Both the position numbers and the translations under genes were made by a program. Below, in pieces: positions 39,122 to 47,433 of a DNA stretch of 64,000 bases (position 1 is the stretch's first letter; every line of letters starts with the position of its first letter). Source of the stretch: Abiotrophia defectiva ATCC 49176 (lineage in GTDB: Bacteria; Bacillota; Bacilli; Lactobacillales; Aerococcaceae); contig NZ_KI535340.1 of NCBI RefSeq assembly GCF_000160075.2, forward strand, positions 1,389,396-1,453,395, given 5' to 3'. Below the pieces are notes generated by a model. The model searched no databases, was not told the origin of the DNA, and was given only the letters and a program-made list of their open reading frames with translations.

Positions 39122-39159
39122 AAAAAATGCCCTGACAGAATGTTCTGTCAGGGCATTTT
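39122..39159. terminator. bidirectional terminator between aspS and ppsR
   Basis: A perfect 17-bp stem (39124-39140 with 39143-39159), flanked by A-rich and T-rich arms, so it can stop transcription from both converging genes. Confidence 0.9.
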
Positions 39160-39162
39160 GCC

Positions 39163-39990
39163 TTAGCTTTCATGTTTGTGTAGGTCTAGCATCTTGAGAA
39201 TAATAGCAGCCGATTCTTCAATGCTGCGTTGGGAGACGTCTAGAGTTTGGCAACCGATGCGTTCGTATACTTCTTGGGCAAAGTCAAATTCTTCCTGAAT
39301 ACGGTCAAAAGAAGCGTACTTGGTTGGGCTGGTGATGCCATATTCCCGCATGCGGGCATCCCGGTGGCGGTTAATGACTTCAACCCGGTTGGTCAGACCG
39401 ACAATCTTGTTAGGGTCTAGCTTGAAGAGGATTTCGGGTAATTCATTTTCTGGAATCAGTGGCAGGTTAGCTGCCTTATAACCTAACATGGCCAGATACA
39501 TGGAGAGGGGCGTCTTACCTGTACGAGAGACACCTAGCAAAATAATATCGGCTTCTTCAAAACCTTTAGGGTCTTTACCATCGTCAAAAGACATACAGTA
39601 TTCCATGGCCCGGATCTTGTCGAAGTAGCGGTCAGATAGCTCGTGTTGGGCACCAATAATCTTGCTAGGCTTCATGTTGATACGGTAGCCAATCTCGTCC
39701 ACAATGGGTTGAATGAGGTTGTAGTAGGTCAGCTGGTGCTTGTTAAAAAAGCGTTCAGCATAGGCAGCCATCTCGTTATCAATCATGGTCATAAAGATTA
39801 AGCCATCATGGGCTGCTGCATCTTCTAGGGCAATATCTAAATCGTTTATATTTGAAATAAAGTTGTATTTGTGACATACTTTATGTGCAGACGGATATTG
39901 AACAAGGGATGACTGCGCAACTTTTTGAGCAGTTTCTCCAATCGCATCCGAAATAATAAAGTAGTGTAAAGTTGGACGTGTGTCTTCCAT
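39163..39990 (-). CDS. pyruvate, phosphate dikinase regulatory protein family (PpsR/YqfL)
   Basis: A 275-residue DUF299 bifunctional kinase/phosphorylase. It has the P-loop-like GVSRTGKTPLSMYLA (about residue 150) and the N-terminal HYFIISDAIGETAQ. Such proteins regulate PPDK or PEP synthase by ADP-dependent phosphorylation, but no ppdK lies in this window. In Bacillus yqfL lies next to dnaG-sigA; here it stands apart. The frame extends upstream to a GTG at 40017, but the ATG at 39990 has GGAGG at the right distance. Confidence 0.93.
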   Translation of the reverse strand: MEDTRPTLHYFIISDAIGETAQKVAQSSLVQYPSAHKVCHKYNFISNINDLDIALEDAAAHDGLIFMTMIDNEMAAYAERFFNKHQLTYYNLIQPIVDEIGYRINMKPSKIIGAQHELSDRYFDKIRAMEYCMSFDDGKDPKGFEEADIILLGVSRTGKTPLSMYLAMLGYKAANLPLIPENELPEILFKLDPNKIVGLTNRVEVINRHRDARMREYGITSPTKYASFDRIQEEFDFAQEVYERIGCQTLDVSQRSIEESAAIILKMLDLHKHES

Positions 39991-40050
39991 GGTGAGTCGC
40001 CTCCAATTCTTAATCACTTACATCATAGCATATCAGAAGGGGGCTTGTAT

Positions 40051-40566
40051 ATGGTTGATCATCACCATCATGATTGTCATGGGCATCATCACTGCCAGGC
40101 GCATGACCATCAGGAGACTGAGGACATGTCAGTGGATGAGATTGTTCAACGTGGCATGGCACAATTAAAAGCTGCTGGCTATAAAATGACCAAGAAGCGA
40201 CAAGAAATTCTGCATTTATTCGCAGAGAATCAACGCTATCTGAGCGCTAAGTATATTCATCAGCAATTAGCCAAAGACTATCCAACCATGAGTTATAATA
40301 CGACTTATCGTAATATTTATGATTTTGTAGACGAAGGCCTCTTAGAAGCAACAGAGTATAATGGTGAGCAAATGTTCCGCATCAATTGTTGGAACTGTGA
40401 TCATGGTCACCACCATCATCATTTCATCTGCACTGTGTGTGGCCGGACCATCCCCTTGGATGCTTGCCCTATGGATCAGGTCAAGACTGACTTGTCCCAA
40501 GTGGAAATCGAATGGCATCGCTTTGATGTCTTTGGTAAGTGTGCGCAATGTAAAGGTAAATCATGA
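40051..40566 (+). CDS. Fur-family metal-responsive regulator with His-rich N-terminus
   Basis: A 171-residue ferric-uptake-regulator family protein. The winged-helix DNA-binding domain spans about residues 35-105 (KMTKKRQEILHLF, YNTTYRNIYDFV). The dimerisation domain has a structural zinc site, C127-x-x-C130 and C164-x-x-C167, and a histidine cluster just before it (HGHHHHHFIC). Unusually, ten of the first twenty residues are histidine. The metal (zinc, peroxide/iron or manganese sensing) cannot be assigned, although a Zur-like role suits the histidines. The TTG at 40045 is a less likely start. ppsR is divergent 60 bases away. Confidence 0.88.
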   Translation: MVDHHHHDCHGHHHCQAHDHQETEDMSVDEIVQRGMAQLKAAGYKMTKKRQEILHLFAENQRYLSAKYIHQQLAKDYPTMSYNTTYRNIYDFVDEGLLEATEYNGEQMFRINCWNCDHGHHHHHFICTVCGRTIPLDACPMDQVKTDLSQVEIEWHRFDVFGKCAQCKGKS

Positions 40567-40606
40567 AAATTATGGTAATAAAACCTTAAAAAATGAAAAA
40601 AGCCTA

Positions 40607-40636
40607 TTGAAAAATAGGTAAGAAGTAGGCTATAAT
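40607..40636 (+). promoter_or_regulatory. promoter of rpsU
   Basis: TTGAAA (40607-40612), an 18-base spacer and TATAAT (40631-40636). Confidence 0.8.
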
Positions 40637-40704
40637 AGACAAGGAATCTTATTTAGATGCTTTATCTAGGAAAGGTTACTAAAAGCTCGGAGGGAGGGAA
40701 ACCC

Positions 40705-40878
40705 ATGTCTAAAACAGTCGTTCGTGAAAACGAATCTCTAGATGACGCTCTTCGTCGCTTTAAGCGTAACGTTTCTAAAACAGGTACTTTAAGAGAGGCA
40801 CGTAAACGTGAGTTTTACGAAAAACCATCTGTACGTCGTAAGAAGAAATCAGAAGCAGCTCGTAAACGTAAGTTTTAA
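40705..40878 (+). CDS. rpsU: 30S ribosomal protein S21
   Basis: A 57-residue highly basic S21 protein beginning [20 protein letters not shown] and ending in the usual [14 protein letters not shown] tail. The frame is open further upstream, but the SD GGAGGGAGGG at 40689-40698 selects the ATG at 40705. It has its own promoter and terminator. In Bacillus rpsU is directly followed by yqeY; here patB and ridA separate them. Confidence 0.96.
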   Translation: MSKTVVRENESLDDALRRFKRNVSKTGTLREARKREFYEKPSVRRKKKSEAARKRKF

Positions 40879-40920
40879 TAACATTACGCTAGCTTATAAA
40901 TAGCGATACATAGCGATTTA

Positions 40921-40953
40921 AAACACCCAATGGCTAAGGTCATTGGGTGTTTT
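40921..40953 (+). terminator. rho-independent terminator after rpsU
   Basis: A 12-bp stem (40921-40932 with 40941-40952) with an 8-base loop, ending in TTTT. Confidence 0.9.
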
Positions 40954-41020
40954 ACTTTACTTGCAAATTTAGCCTGAAAAGGGGATAATAATAACATCAT
41001 TAGGACAAGGTGGGATGATC

Positions 41021-42223
41021 ATGAATCAACAAGTAGCGGATTTTTGCCAACGTTATTTTACAGACCGTCGTGGCAGTAACTGTAAGAAATGGGACTTAAG
41101 TCAAGAGCTTTTTGGGGCCCCTGATTTACTAGGTATGTGGATTGCCGATATGGAGTTTAAGGTGCCTGAAGCAGTCCAAAAGGTTTTACATGAGCGAGTA
41201 GACCATGGTGTTTTTGGTTATTCCTATCCTTGCCCTGAATACTATCAAGCCTATATCAAGTGGCAGCAAGAAAGAGCTGGCGTTGAGATTGAGCCTGACT
41301 GGGTTCGCTTTTCACCCGGAGTTGTCAGCAGCTTTTATTGGCTAGTTCAAATTTTGACTCAGCCGGGTGATGGGGTCATGATTATGACGCCTGTTTATCC
41401 ACCTTTCCATGGCGCTGCCAAAGACACGGGCCGTAAATTAGTGGATTATCAGTTGCAATTGCGTCATAACCGCTATGAAATTGACTTCAATGCCTTGGAG
41501 CAACAAATTGTAGCGGAAGAGGTTAAGCTACTCATTCATTGCTCTCCACACAATCCAACGGGTCGTCTCTGGAGCCTAGAAGAGTTGGAACAACTCCTAG
41601 CCATTTGCCGTCGTCATCATGTTTATCTTATTTCTGATGAAATCCATCAAGACTTTGTAGCGGCAGGCAACCAGTTTGTATCTGTCTTGGATGACCGGTT
41701 AAGCGCCTATCGTGACCTAGTTATTGTTTTAAACTCACCATCTAAGACCTTTAACTTAGCGGGCCTGCTCAATTCGCATGTGGTTATTCCAGATGAAAAA
41801 TTGCGTCAAGTATACGACCGAGGCGTGGCACCTTATCAGCAAGCCAGTCACTCGCTGATGGGATTATTAGCCACACAAGCGGCCTATGAATCAGGTAGCC
41901 AGTGGTTAGAAGGTCTTAATGCAACAGTGGATTACAATGATGACTACTTACGCCGAACCCTATTAGCTGCCTTCCCAGATTTGGTGATACCGGAACGTCA
42001 AGCCACCTATGTGACTTTTATTGATTTTGGCGCTTATTTGCCAGCAAGCCAGATTAAGGACTTCATGATTCATGAAGCAGGGCTAGCGGTTAACTTTGGG
42101 GTGACCTTTGGCCGTCAAACTGCCACCTTCGTTCGTCTCAACTGTGCTACCCATCCAGATTTTGTGGCGGAGGCTGCAGACCGCATCATTTCAGCTTTGA
42201 ATAAACGATTAAACCAAGAGTAA
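41021..42223 (+). CDS. patB: MalY/PatB family PLP-dependent C-S lyase (cystathionine beta-lyase-like)
   Basis: A 400-residue fold-type I aminotransferase-like enzyme of the MalY/PatB group, which cleaves cysteine or cystathionine C-S bonds to pyruvate, ammonia and a thiol. The PLP lysine lies in SPSKTFNLAG, with HNPTGRLW and SDEIHQDF upstream and the N-terminal MWIADMEF typical of the group. ATGs at 41015 and 41021 are possible; AAGGTGGG is better spaced to 41021. ridA follows after 12 bases, which fits removal of the reactive enamine this chemistry releases. Confidence 0.9.
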   Translation: MNQQVADFCQRYFTDRRGSNCKKWDLSQELFGAPDLLGMWIADMEFKVPEAVQKVLHERVDHGVFGYSYPCPEYYQAYIKWQQERAGVEIEPDWVRFSPGVVSSFYWLVQILTQPGDGVMIMTPVYPPFHGAAKDTGRKLVDYQLQLRHNRYEIDFNALEQQIVAEEVKLLIHCSPHNPTGRLWSLEELEQLLAICRRHHVYLISDEIHQDFVAAGNQFVSVLDDRLSAYRDLVIVLNSPSKTFNLAGLLNSHVVIPDEKLRQVYDRGVAPYQQASHSLMGLLATQAAYESGSQWLEGLNATVDYNDDYLRRTLLAAFPDLVIPERQATYVTFIDFGAYLPASQIKDFMIHEAGLAVNFGVTFGRQTATFVRLNCATHPDFVAEAADRIISALNKRLNQE

Positions 42224-42235
42224 AGGAGTTTACTT

Positions 42236-42625
42236 ATGTCAATCCAACGTATTATCTCAGACAAATTACCTAAAGCAGTTGGACCCTATTCGCATGCTAG
42301 TTACGTCAATGGTTGGCTCTATGCCTCAGGTCAATTGCCAATCGACCCTGTGTCGGGTAATATGCCAGCTACTATTGGGGATCAAACCCATCAAGTCTTT
42401 GCCAATCTCAAGGCCTTATTGGCTGAAAAGGGTATGACCTTTGATCATGTAGTTAAGACGACCGTCTTTCTCAATGATATTTCCGACTTCGCGACAGTCA
42501 ATGGGGTCTATGGCCAATACTTTAGCCAAGAACATTATCCAGCCCGCTCAGCCTTTCAAGTTGGGAAACTTCCACTCAATGCTGGTATTGAAATCGAATT
42601 GGTAGCCTATAAGGAGGAAGCCTAA
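42236..42625 (+). CDS. ridA: RidA family reactive intermediate/imine deaminase
   Basis: A 129-residue YjgF/RidA protein, which hydrolyses enamine/imine intermediates such as 2-aminoacrylate. It shows LPKAVGPYSHA, ASGQLPIDP and the C-terminal YPARSAFQVGKLPLNAGIEI with the conserved arginine and glutamate. It lies 12 bases after the C-S lyase gene and overlaps the yqeY start by 1 base (TAATG), so the three genes are likely one transcript. Confidence 0.95.
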   Translation: MSIQRIISDKLPKAVGPYSHASYVNGWLYASGQLPIDPVSGNMPATIGDQTHQVFANLKALLAEKGMTFDHVVKTTVFLNDISDFATVNGVYGQYFSQEHYPARSAFQVGKLPLNAGIEIELVAYKEEA

Positions 42626-43068
42626 TGACTTTAACAGAACGGATTAACCAAGATATTAAAACTGCCATGAAGGCCAAGGACAAAGACAGCCTTAAGGTCT
42701 TACGCATGCTCAAGGCAGCGCTCCAGAAAGAGGCGCTAGAACAGCCTGAGCCACTTAGTCAAGACCAAGAGATTACCATTATTTCTCGGGAACTCAAGCA
42801 ACGCCGTGATTCCTTAGCTGAATTTGAGAAGGCGGGACGCGAGGATTTGGTGTCGGCAACCCAGGATGAAATTGTCATTGTCCAAAAATACCTGCCAGAA
42901 CAGCTAAGTCCTGAAGCTTTAGAGGCTAAGGTTCGCGAGATTATGGCGCAAGTAGGGGCCACTAGTAAGGCCGACTTTGGTAAGGTCATGGGTTTAGCTG
43001 CTAGCAGCCTTAAGGGTCAAGCTGAAGGTAAGGCCATCAATGAGACAGTTAAACGTCTCTTAGGCTAA
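42625..43068 (+). CDS. GatB/YqeY domain protein
   Basis: A 147-residue protein of the YqeY family, with homology to the tRNA-interacting tail domain of GatB. It begins LTERINQDIKTAMKAKDK and contains KYLPEQLSPEAL and the end segment GKVMGLAASSLKGQAEGK. A tRNA-related role is usually proposed. It is coupled to ridA by overlapping stop and start, and a terminator follows. Confidence 0.93.
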   Translation: MTLTERINQDIKTAMKAKDKDSLKVLRMLKAALQKEALEQPEPLSQDQEITIISRELKQRRDSLAEFEKAGREDLVSATQDEIVIVQKYLPEQLSPEALEAKVREIMAQVGATSKADFGKVMGLAASSLKGQAEGKAINETVKRLLG

Positions 43069-43077
43069 CTTATACAC

Positions 43078-43106
43078 AACAGGAGCTAGGCTCCTGTTTT
43101 TCTTTT
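43078..43106 (+). terminator. rho-independent terminator after yqeY
   Basis: A 9-bp stem (43078-43086 with 43090-43098), 3-base loop and a long T-rich run. Confidence 0.88.
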
Positions 43107-43129
43107 AGACGGAGAAAATGTCACAAATC

Positions 43130-43158
43130 ATGACTTTTAGAGCAAGACAAGGTATAAT
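43130..43158 (+). promoter_or_regulatory. promoter of the phoH-pgpH-ybeY-dgkA run
   Basis: ATGACT (43130-43135), a 17-base spacer and TATAAT (43153-43158). A small hairpin (43168-43183) lies in the untranslated leader. Confidence 0.65.
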
Positions 43159-43230
43159 AGAATCAGCCTAGTGTGTCCACTAGTAACTAGCCTGACGTCG
43201 TCTGAGACGTGAAGAAAAGAGGGATTGCTT

Positions 43231-44217
43231 ATGACGGAACAACACCCATATAGTCAGACATTAATTATTTCCAATCCGGATTGGCTTTTAGCCATTTTGG
43301 GCAATCAAGATCACCATATACAATTACTTGAAGAACACTTTGAAGTGCTGATCACGACGCGTGGTGAGCAATTAACCATTACGGGGCGTCAAGCAGCTGT
43401 TGAATTAACTTTAGAGGTAGTTAACCAATTAGTGCAGTTGCTAGAACGCCATATTACACCGCACACTATGGATATCGTGACGGCGATTAAGATGGCCCAG
43501 AATAATACCTTGGATTATTTCCTCAATCTCTATGAGGAAGTCATTGGCCGTGCTGCAGATGGTCGGGCTATCCGGGTCAAGAACTTTGGTCAGTTACAAT
43601 ATACACGCGCTATCGCCAAACAGGACGTGGTCTTCGGCATTGGGCCTGCAGGGACAGGTAAGACCTTCTTAGCCGTGGTACTAGCGGTTCAAGCCTTGAA
43701 GGAAGGGCGTGTTAAGAAGATTATCCTAACTCGACCAGCAGTAGAAGCTGGGGAAAGCTTAGGTTTCTTGCCTGGTGACCTTAAGGAAAAGGTCGACCCT
43801 TATTTGCGACCGGTTTATGATGCCCTCTACACCATCTATGGAGCGGAGCAAACCAACCGCCTGATGGAACGTGGCGTTATTGAGATTGCACCTTTGGCCT
43901 ATATGCGGGGCCGTACCTTGGATGATGCCTTTGTTATCTTAGATGAGGCTCAAAATACCACCATTGCCCAAATGAAAATGTTCCTTACCCGTTTAGGCTT
44001 CGGCTCTAAGATGATTATTAATGGGGATAGAACGCAAATCGACTTGCCAAAAGGGGTAAAATCAGGTTTGGTTGATGCTCAAAGTAAGCTTAAGGGCATT
44101 GATCGCATCCAATTTGTGACCTTTGACGCCTTTGATGTGGTGCGTCACCCTGTAGTGGCCGATATTATCAAGGCTTACAGTCGCAAGTTGCCCGATGAGA
44201 ACATGGGCGAAGTGTAG
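43231..44217 (+). CDS. phoH: PhoH-like ATPase (YbeZ-type)
   Basis: A 328-residue PhoH family P-loop NTPase. It has Walker A GIGPAGTGKTFLA (about residue 137), Walker B DDAFVILDEAQNTT and the conserved GDRTQIDLP. An N-terminal KH-like segment precedes. It is linked by context to YbeY and RNA metabolism. The TTG at 43225 is in frame, but AGAGGGA better supports the ATG at 43231. pgpH follows at once. Confidence 0.95.
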   Translation: MTEQHPYSQTLIISNPDWLLAILGNQDHHIQLLEEHFEVLITTRGEQLTITGRQAAVELTLEVVNQLVQLLERHITPHTMDIVTAIKMAQNNTLDYFLNLYEEVIGRAADGRAIRVKNFGQLQYTRAIAKQDVVFGIGPAGTGKTFLAVVLAVQALKEGRVKKIILTRPAVEAGESLGFLPGDLKEKVDPYLRPVYDALYTIYGAEQTNRLMERGVIEIAPLAYMRGRTLDDAFVILDEAQNTTIAQMKMFLTRLGFGSKMIINGDRTQIDLPKGVKSGLVDAQSKLKGIDRIQFVTFDAFDVVRHPVVADIIKAYSRKLPDENMGEV

Positions 44218-44220
44218 GTG

Positions 44221-46449
44221 ATGGCCATGAATCGTCGATTAGAGCGGCTTCAAGCCAAGATGGGTCTTAGCTACCAAATAATGGTTGGCCTGATTCTGGC
44301 TCTTTGGCTTTTGCTTTTAGGCTATTCCAGTGTCCAACCCAGAACCTATAATTTCACCCTCAATCGCGTGGCCGATATTACTGTTCGGGCGCCTAAGACA
44401 GTAGAAGATAGTGAGCGTACGGAAGAACTTCGCCAACATGCGCGGAGTCGAGTCTCTGATGTGCGCCTCTATTCTCCTGAGGTTAAAAACCAGCAGGTTG
44501 ATTTATTGAATCAGTATTTTGCCTTTGTTAAAAGTGTCAGACAGAAAGACTATCGTGCCAGCGATCTCGAAGCGGCTGCACGTGCTCAAGCTTGGTCTGA
44601 TACTGACATTGAGACCTTAAAGGCATCCTTTACTAGCACGAGTCAACGGCTCTATTGGACGCAATTAACTGAGGCTGAGCGGCTCTTACTCTATAATCAG
44701 AGTCTGAAGCAAGGCTCCGTCGCCCTCATGAGCTTGAATGAATCCTTGCCAGATAATGCCCGTAATCTCTGGCTATCAGTCGATGATAAGCAGTTTGAAT
44801 CTATGTCCACTTATGTCGTTGATCTCTTGAGTCAAACCTTAAGTCAGGAGATTGAACCTGCTAATACTACGGCCAACCTCAGCAAGTTGCGGGCCAGTCT
44901 TCGCGAGGCAGGGCAGTATAGTCAATATCAATCAGCCCTGGTAGATTTCATTCAGCCCTTGATTGTGCCAACCTTGGTCTACAATCAGGAAGAAACCAAT
45001 CGCTTAAAAGAAGAAGCGGCAGCTGCTGTTCAGCCTGCTTATATTCTGCAAGGTCAAATTATTGTCCAAGAAGGCCACGTCATTGACTCAACAGTTTTGC
45101 GCCAACTTAAACTCTTTGGTTACTTGGACGCTAGTGTAGGGCGCTATAATGCTTATATCTTCTACGGTTTGATTATTGCTCACTTTTTCTTGCTCCTTGG
45201 TCTTAATACCCAAGGCTTCCGTTTCAAGCAAGCGCCAAGTGCCAAGCGGCAAATGGCTATGACCATCTATGCACTGGCCTTTGGGGGGCTCTTCGCCGTC
45301 TTGAAGGCTCTCGAAGTCCTTCAAGTAGGGGGCTTTGCCTGGGCAACGCTCTTGTTACCCATTAGTCTCTGGCCACTACTTGTAGTGCCCAAAACTAGTA
45401 TGCGTGATGGCTTAATTGGTTTGGTATCTTTCAATGTGATGGCACTGTTCGTCTTAAGCGATATCTTTAATATTTTGGAAAGTCTCATGCCCTTGGTCTT
45501 TTATTGTTTCACTGGTTTAATCGGTATGATTTTGGTAAATGCCAAGGTTTGGTTAGGGCGTAAACGACGTTTTGTGCCAGCCTATATTGGCCTACAGTTA
45601 TTGACCATTCTACCTTTATTGCTGGGCTTCAACATGGATTTAACAACCTTCCAAGGTCGACGTATGGCAGGACTAATGTTGGCTAATATCTTGATGACAA
45701 TCATTTTTTACTTGTCCTTGTCTCCTTACTGGGAGCGCCTCTTTAATCCTAGCGCCGAATTGAGCCTACAGCAGCTAGCCAATCTTAATCATCCCTTGCT
45801 TAAGGACTTGATTGAGAAGGCACCAGGTACCTACCACCACAGCATGATGGTAGCTAATTTGAGTGCCAATGCGGTTGAAGCCATTGGTGGAGATTCCCTT
45901 CTCACACGGGTGGCTAGCTATTACCATGATGTGGGCAAGACACTGCATCCACTCTTTTTCGTTGAGAATTTGCCTGCAGGCGTTGAAAATCCACATAAAA
46001 TGATTAAGCCAATTGAAAGTGCCCAGATTATCACAGATCACGTGACCGCTGGGGTAAAAATTATGGAGGCTCATGATTTGCCTGCTTCCATTCAGGATAT
46101 TTGCTGGCAACATCATGGGACCACACTGGTCCAATACTTCTACTATCAGGCCCAACAGGAAGGGCATCCTGTCAATCAGGCAGATTTCCGCTATCCTGGT
46201 CCTAAGCCACGGACCAAGGAGGCTGCCGTTATCATGATTGCTGACTCGGTTGAAGCGGCCAGCCGTAGCCTCAAGGAGTATAGCCAAGCAAGTATCGAAG
46301 GACTTGTAGGTGCTATTATCCAAGGGAAAGTGGCGGACGATCAGTTTTCTGAATGTGACTTAACCGTTAATGAATTAAAAATCGTACAAGCGTCTCTGAT
46401 TCAAGGCGTCGCAAGTATGTATCACACCCGTATAGAATATCCTAAGTAG
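44221..46449 (+). CDS. pgpH: cyclic-di-AMP phosphodiesterase PgpH (7TM-7TMR-HD)
   Basis: A protein of about 742 residues. One N-terminal transmembrane helix precedes an extracellular domain (about residues 50-295), then seven transmembrane helices (about 300-510) and a cytoplasmic HD hydrolase domain. The HD domain has the chain APGTYHHSMMVANL, YYHDVGK and QHHGTT, so its metal site is complete. PgpH proteins hydrolyse c-di-AMP, affecting potassium, osmotic and wall homeostasis. The start is uncertain among GTG 44218, ATG 44221 and ATG 44227. Confidence 0.94.
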   Translation: MAMNRRLERLQAKMGLSYQIMVGLILALWLLLLGYSSVQPRTYNFTLNRVADITVRAPKTVEDSERTEELRQHARSRVSDVRLYSPEVKNQQVDLLNQYFAFVKSVRQKDYRASDLEAAARAQAWSDTDIETLKASFTSTSQRLYWTQLTEAERLLLYNQSLKQGSVALMSLNESLPDNARNLWLSVDDKQFESMSTYVVDLLSQTLSQEIEPANTTANLSKLRASLREAGQYSQYQSALVDFIQPLIVPTLVYNQEETNRLKEEAAAAVQPAYILQGQIIVQEGHVIDSTVLRQLKLFGYLDASVGRYNAYIFYGLIIAHFFLLLGLNTQGFRFKQAPSAKRQMAMTIYALAFGGLFAVLKALEVLQVGGFAWATLLLPISLWPLLVVPKTSMRDGLIGLVSFNVMALFVLSDIFNILESLMPLVFYCFTGLIGMILVNAKVWLGRKRRFVPAYIGLQLLTILPLLLGFNMDLTTFQGRRMAGLMLANILMTIIFYLSLSPYWERLFNPSAELSLQQLANLNHPLLKDLIEKAPGTYHHSMMVANLSANAVEAIGGDSLLTRVASYYHDVGKTLHPLFFVENLPAGVENPHKMIKPIESAQIITDHVTAGVKIMEAHDLPASIQDICWQHHGTTLVQYFYYQAQQEGHPVNQADFRYPGPKPRTKEAAVIMIADSVEAASRSLKEYSQASIEGLVGAIIQGKVADDQFSECDLTVNELKIVQASLIQGVASMYHTRIEYPK

Positions 46450-46475
46450 ATCATTTGGGATTAGAAAGGACATTT

Positions 46476-47006
46476 ATGTTAGTTGATATTATCGATGACC
46501 AAGCCTATCTTGCAGCAGGTCAAGAAAAATTGCTTCATGAGGTCATTGAAGCTGCTGCCAAGTATCTAAAATTACCAGGGGGGATTGAATTAGATCTTTC
46601 CATCGTCTCTAATGAAGAAATCCAAGCGCTTAACCGAGACTACCGTGGTTTAGACAAACCGACGGATGTTTTGAGCTTTGCCTTGACTGAAGTATCCAGT
46701 GAGTATGATGTAGACTTTGCTCATTTAGACCTTGCTGAGGAAGCGGAAGAGACAGAAGATTTAGAGGAGACTGAGTTTGAGGAAGAAGAAGCTATTCCTC
46801 AACACTTGGGAGATATCATCATTTCTTACCCTCGTGCTCAAGAACAGGCACAGGACTATGGGCACAGCCTAGACCGTGAACTGGCTTTTCTAGCAGTTCA
46901 TGGCTTCCTTCATCTCAATGGTTATGACCATCAGACAGAAGAAGAAGCGCAGGAAATGTTTAGAATCCAAGAAGAGGTGTTGACGACTTATGGTCTCACG
47001 CGATAA
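46476..47006 (+). CDS. ybeY: endoribonuclease YbeY with acidic insertion
   Basis: A 176-residue YbeY/UPF0054 metalloenzyme involved in 16S rRNA maturation and ribosome quality control. The zinc motif H142-x3-H146-x5-H152 (HGFLHLNGYDH) and the substrate region LNRDYRGLDKPTDVLSF are intact. Between LSFAL and the HLGDIIIS strand it carries an extra run of about 25 mostly acidic residues (residues about 80-107), making it longer than the usual size of about 155. The ATG at 46476 has SD GAAAGGA. dgkA overlaps the end by 17 bases. Confidence 0.95.
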   Translation: MLVDIIDDQAYLAAGQEKLLHEVIEAAAKYLKLPGGIELDLSIVSNEEIQALNRDYRGLDKPTDVLSFALTEVSSEYDVDFAHLDLAEEAEETEDLEETEFEEEEAIPQHLGDIIISYPRAQEQAQDYGHSLDRELAFLAVHGFLHLNGYDHQTEEEAQEMFRIQEEVLTTYGLTR

Positions 47007-47409
47007 ACAGCCCTATAAGCATCATGCTAATCCAAGCATTTTGGCTTCCTTCCGGGCTTCATTGTCCGGTTTGGGCTATGCCTTAGCCAATGAACGTAAT
47101 CTTAAGGTGCATGCAGGGGTGACAGTCTTAGTCCTCATCATAGCTGGTCTACTTGGCGTCAATGCCATTGAGGCCTGTCTCTTGCTACTTGTAACTGGCT
47201 TAGTCTGGTGTATGGAATTGGTCAATAGTGCCATTGAAGCCACCGTTGATTTGGTAGTAGGGGAGCAATTGCATCCCTTGGCCAAGGTAGCTAAGGACGT
47301 TGCGGCGGCAGCAGTTGTCATTGCGGCCCTAGTAGCGGTTAGTGTCGGGCTCCTAGTCCTAGGGCCAAAAGCCTGGCAAGTTTTGGCTACTTTGCTTGGT
47401 CTTACTTAG
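46990..47409 (+). CDS. dgkA: diacylglycerol/undecaprenol kinase DgkA
   Basis: A 139-residue membrane kinase with three or four helices. It has the family motif ELVNSAIEATVDL near residue 78 and an N-terminal SFRASLSGLGYALANERN. In Gram-positives DgkA mainly phosphorylates undecaprenol, recycling the wall lipid carrier. It overlaps ybeY by 17 bases. In Bacillus a cdd gene sits between dgkA and era; here it is absent. Confidence 0.95.
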   Translation: MVSRDKQPYKHHANPSILASFRASLSGLGYALANERNLKVHAGVTVLVLIIAGLLGVNAIEACLLLLVTGLVWCMELVNSAIEATVDLVVGEQLHPLAKVAKDVAAAAVVIAALVAVSVGLLVLGPKAWQVLATLLGLT

Positions 47410-47433
47410 TTATAGAGAAAGAGAGTGTGAAAC

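Noticed and set aside
40603-40618. Hairpin CCTATT-GAAA-AATAGG as terminator of the Fur gene
   Set aside because: It has no following T-run and overlaps the rpsU -35 element, so termination is doubtful.
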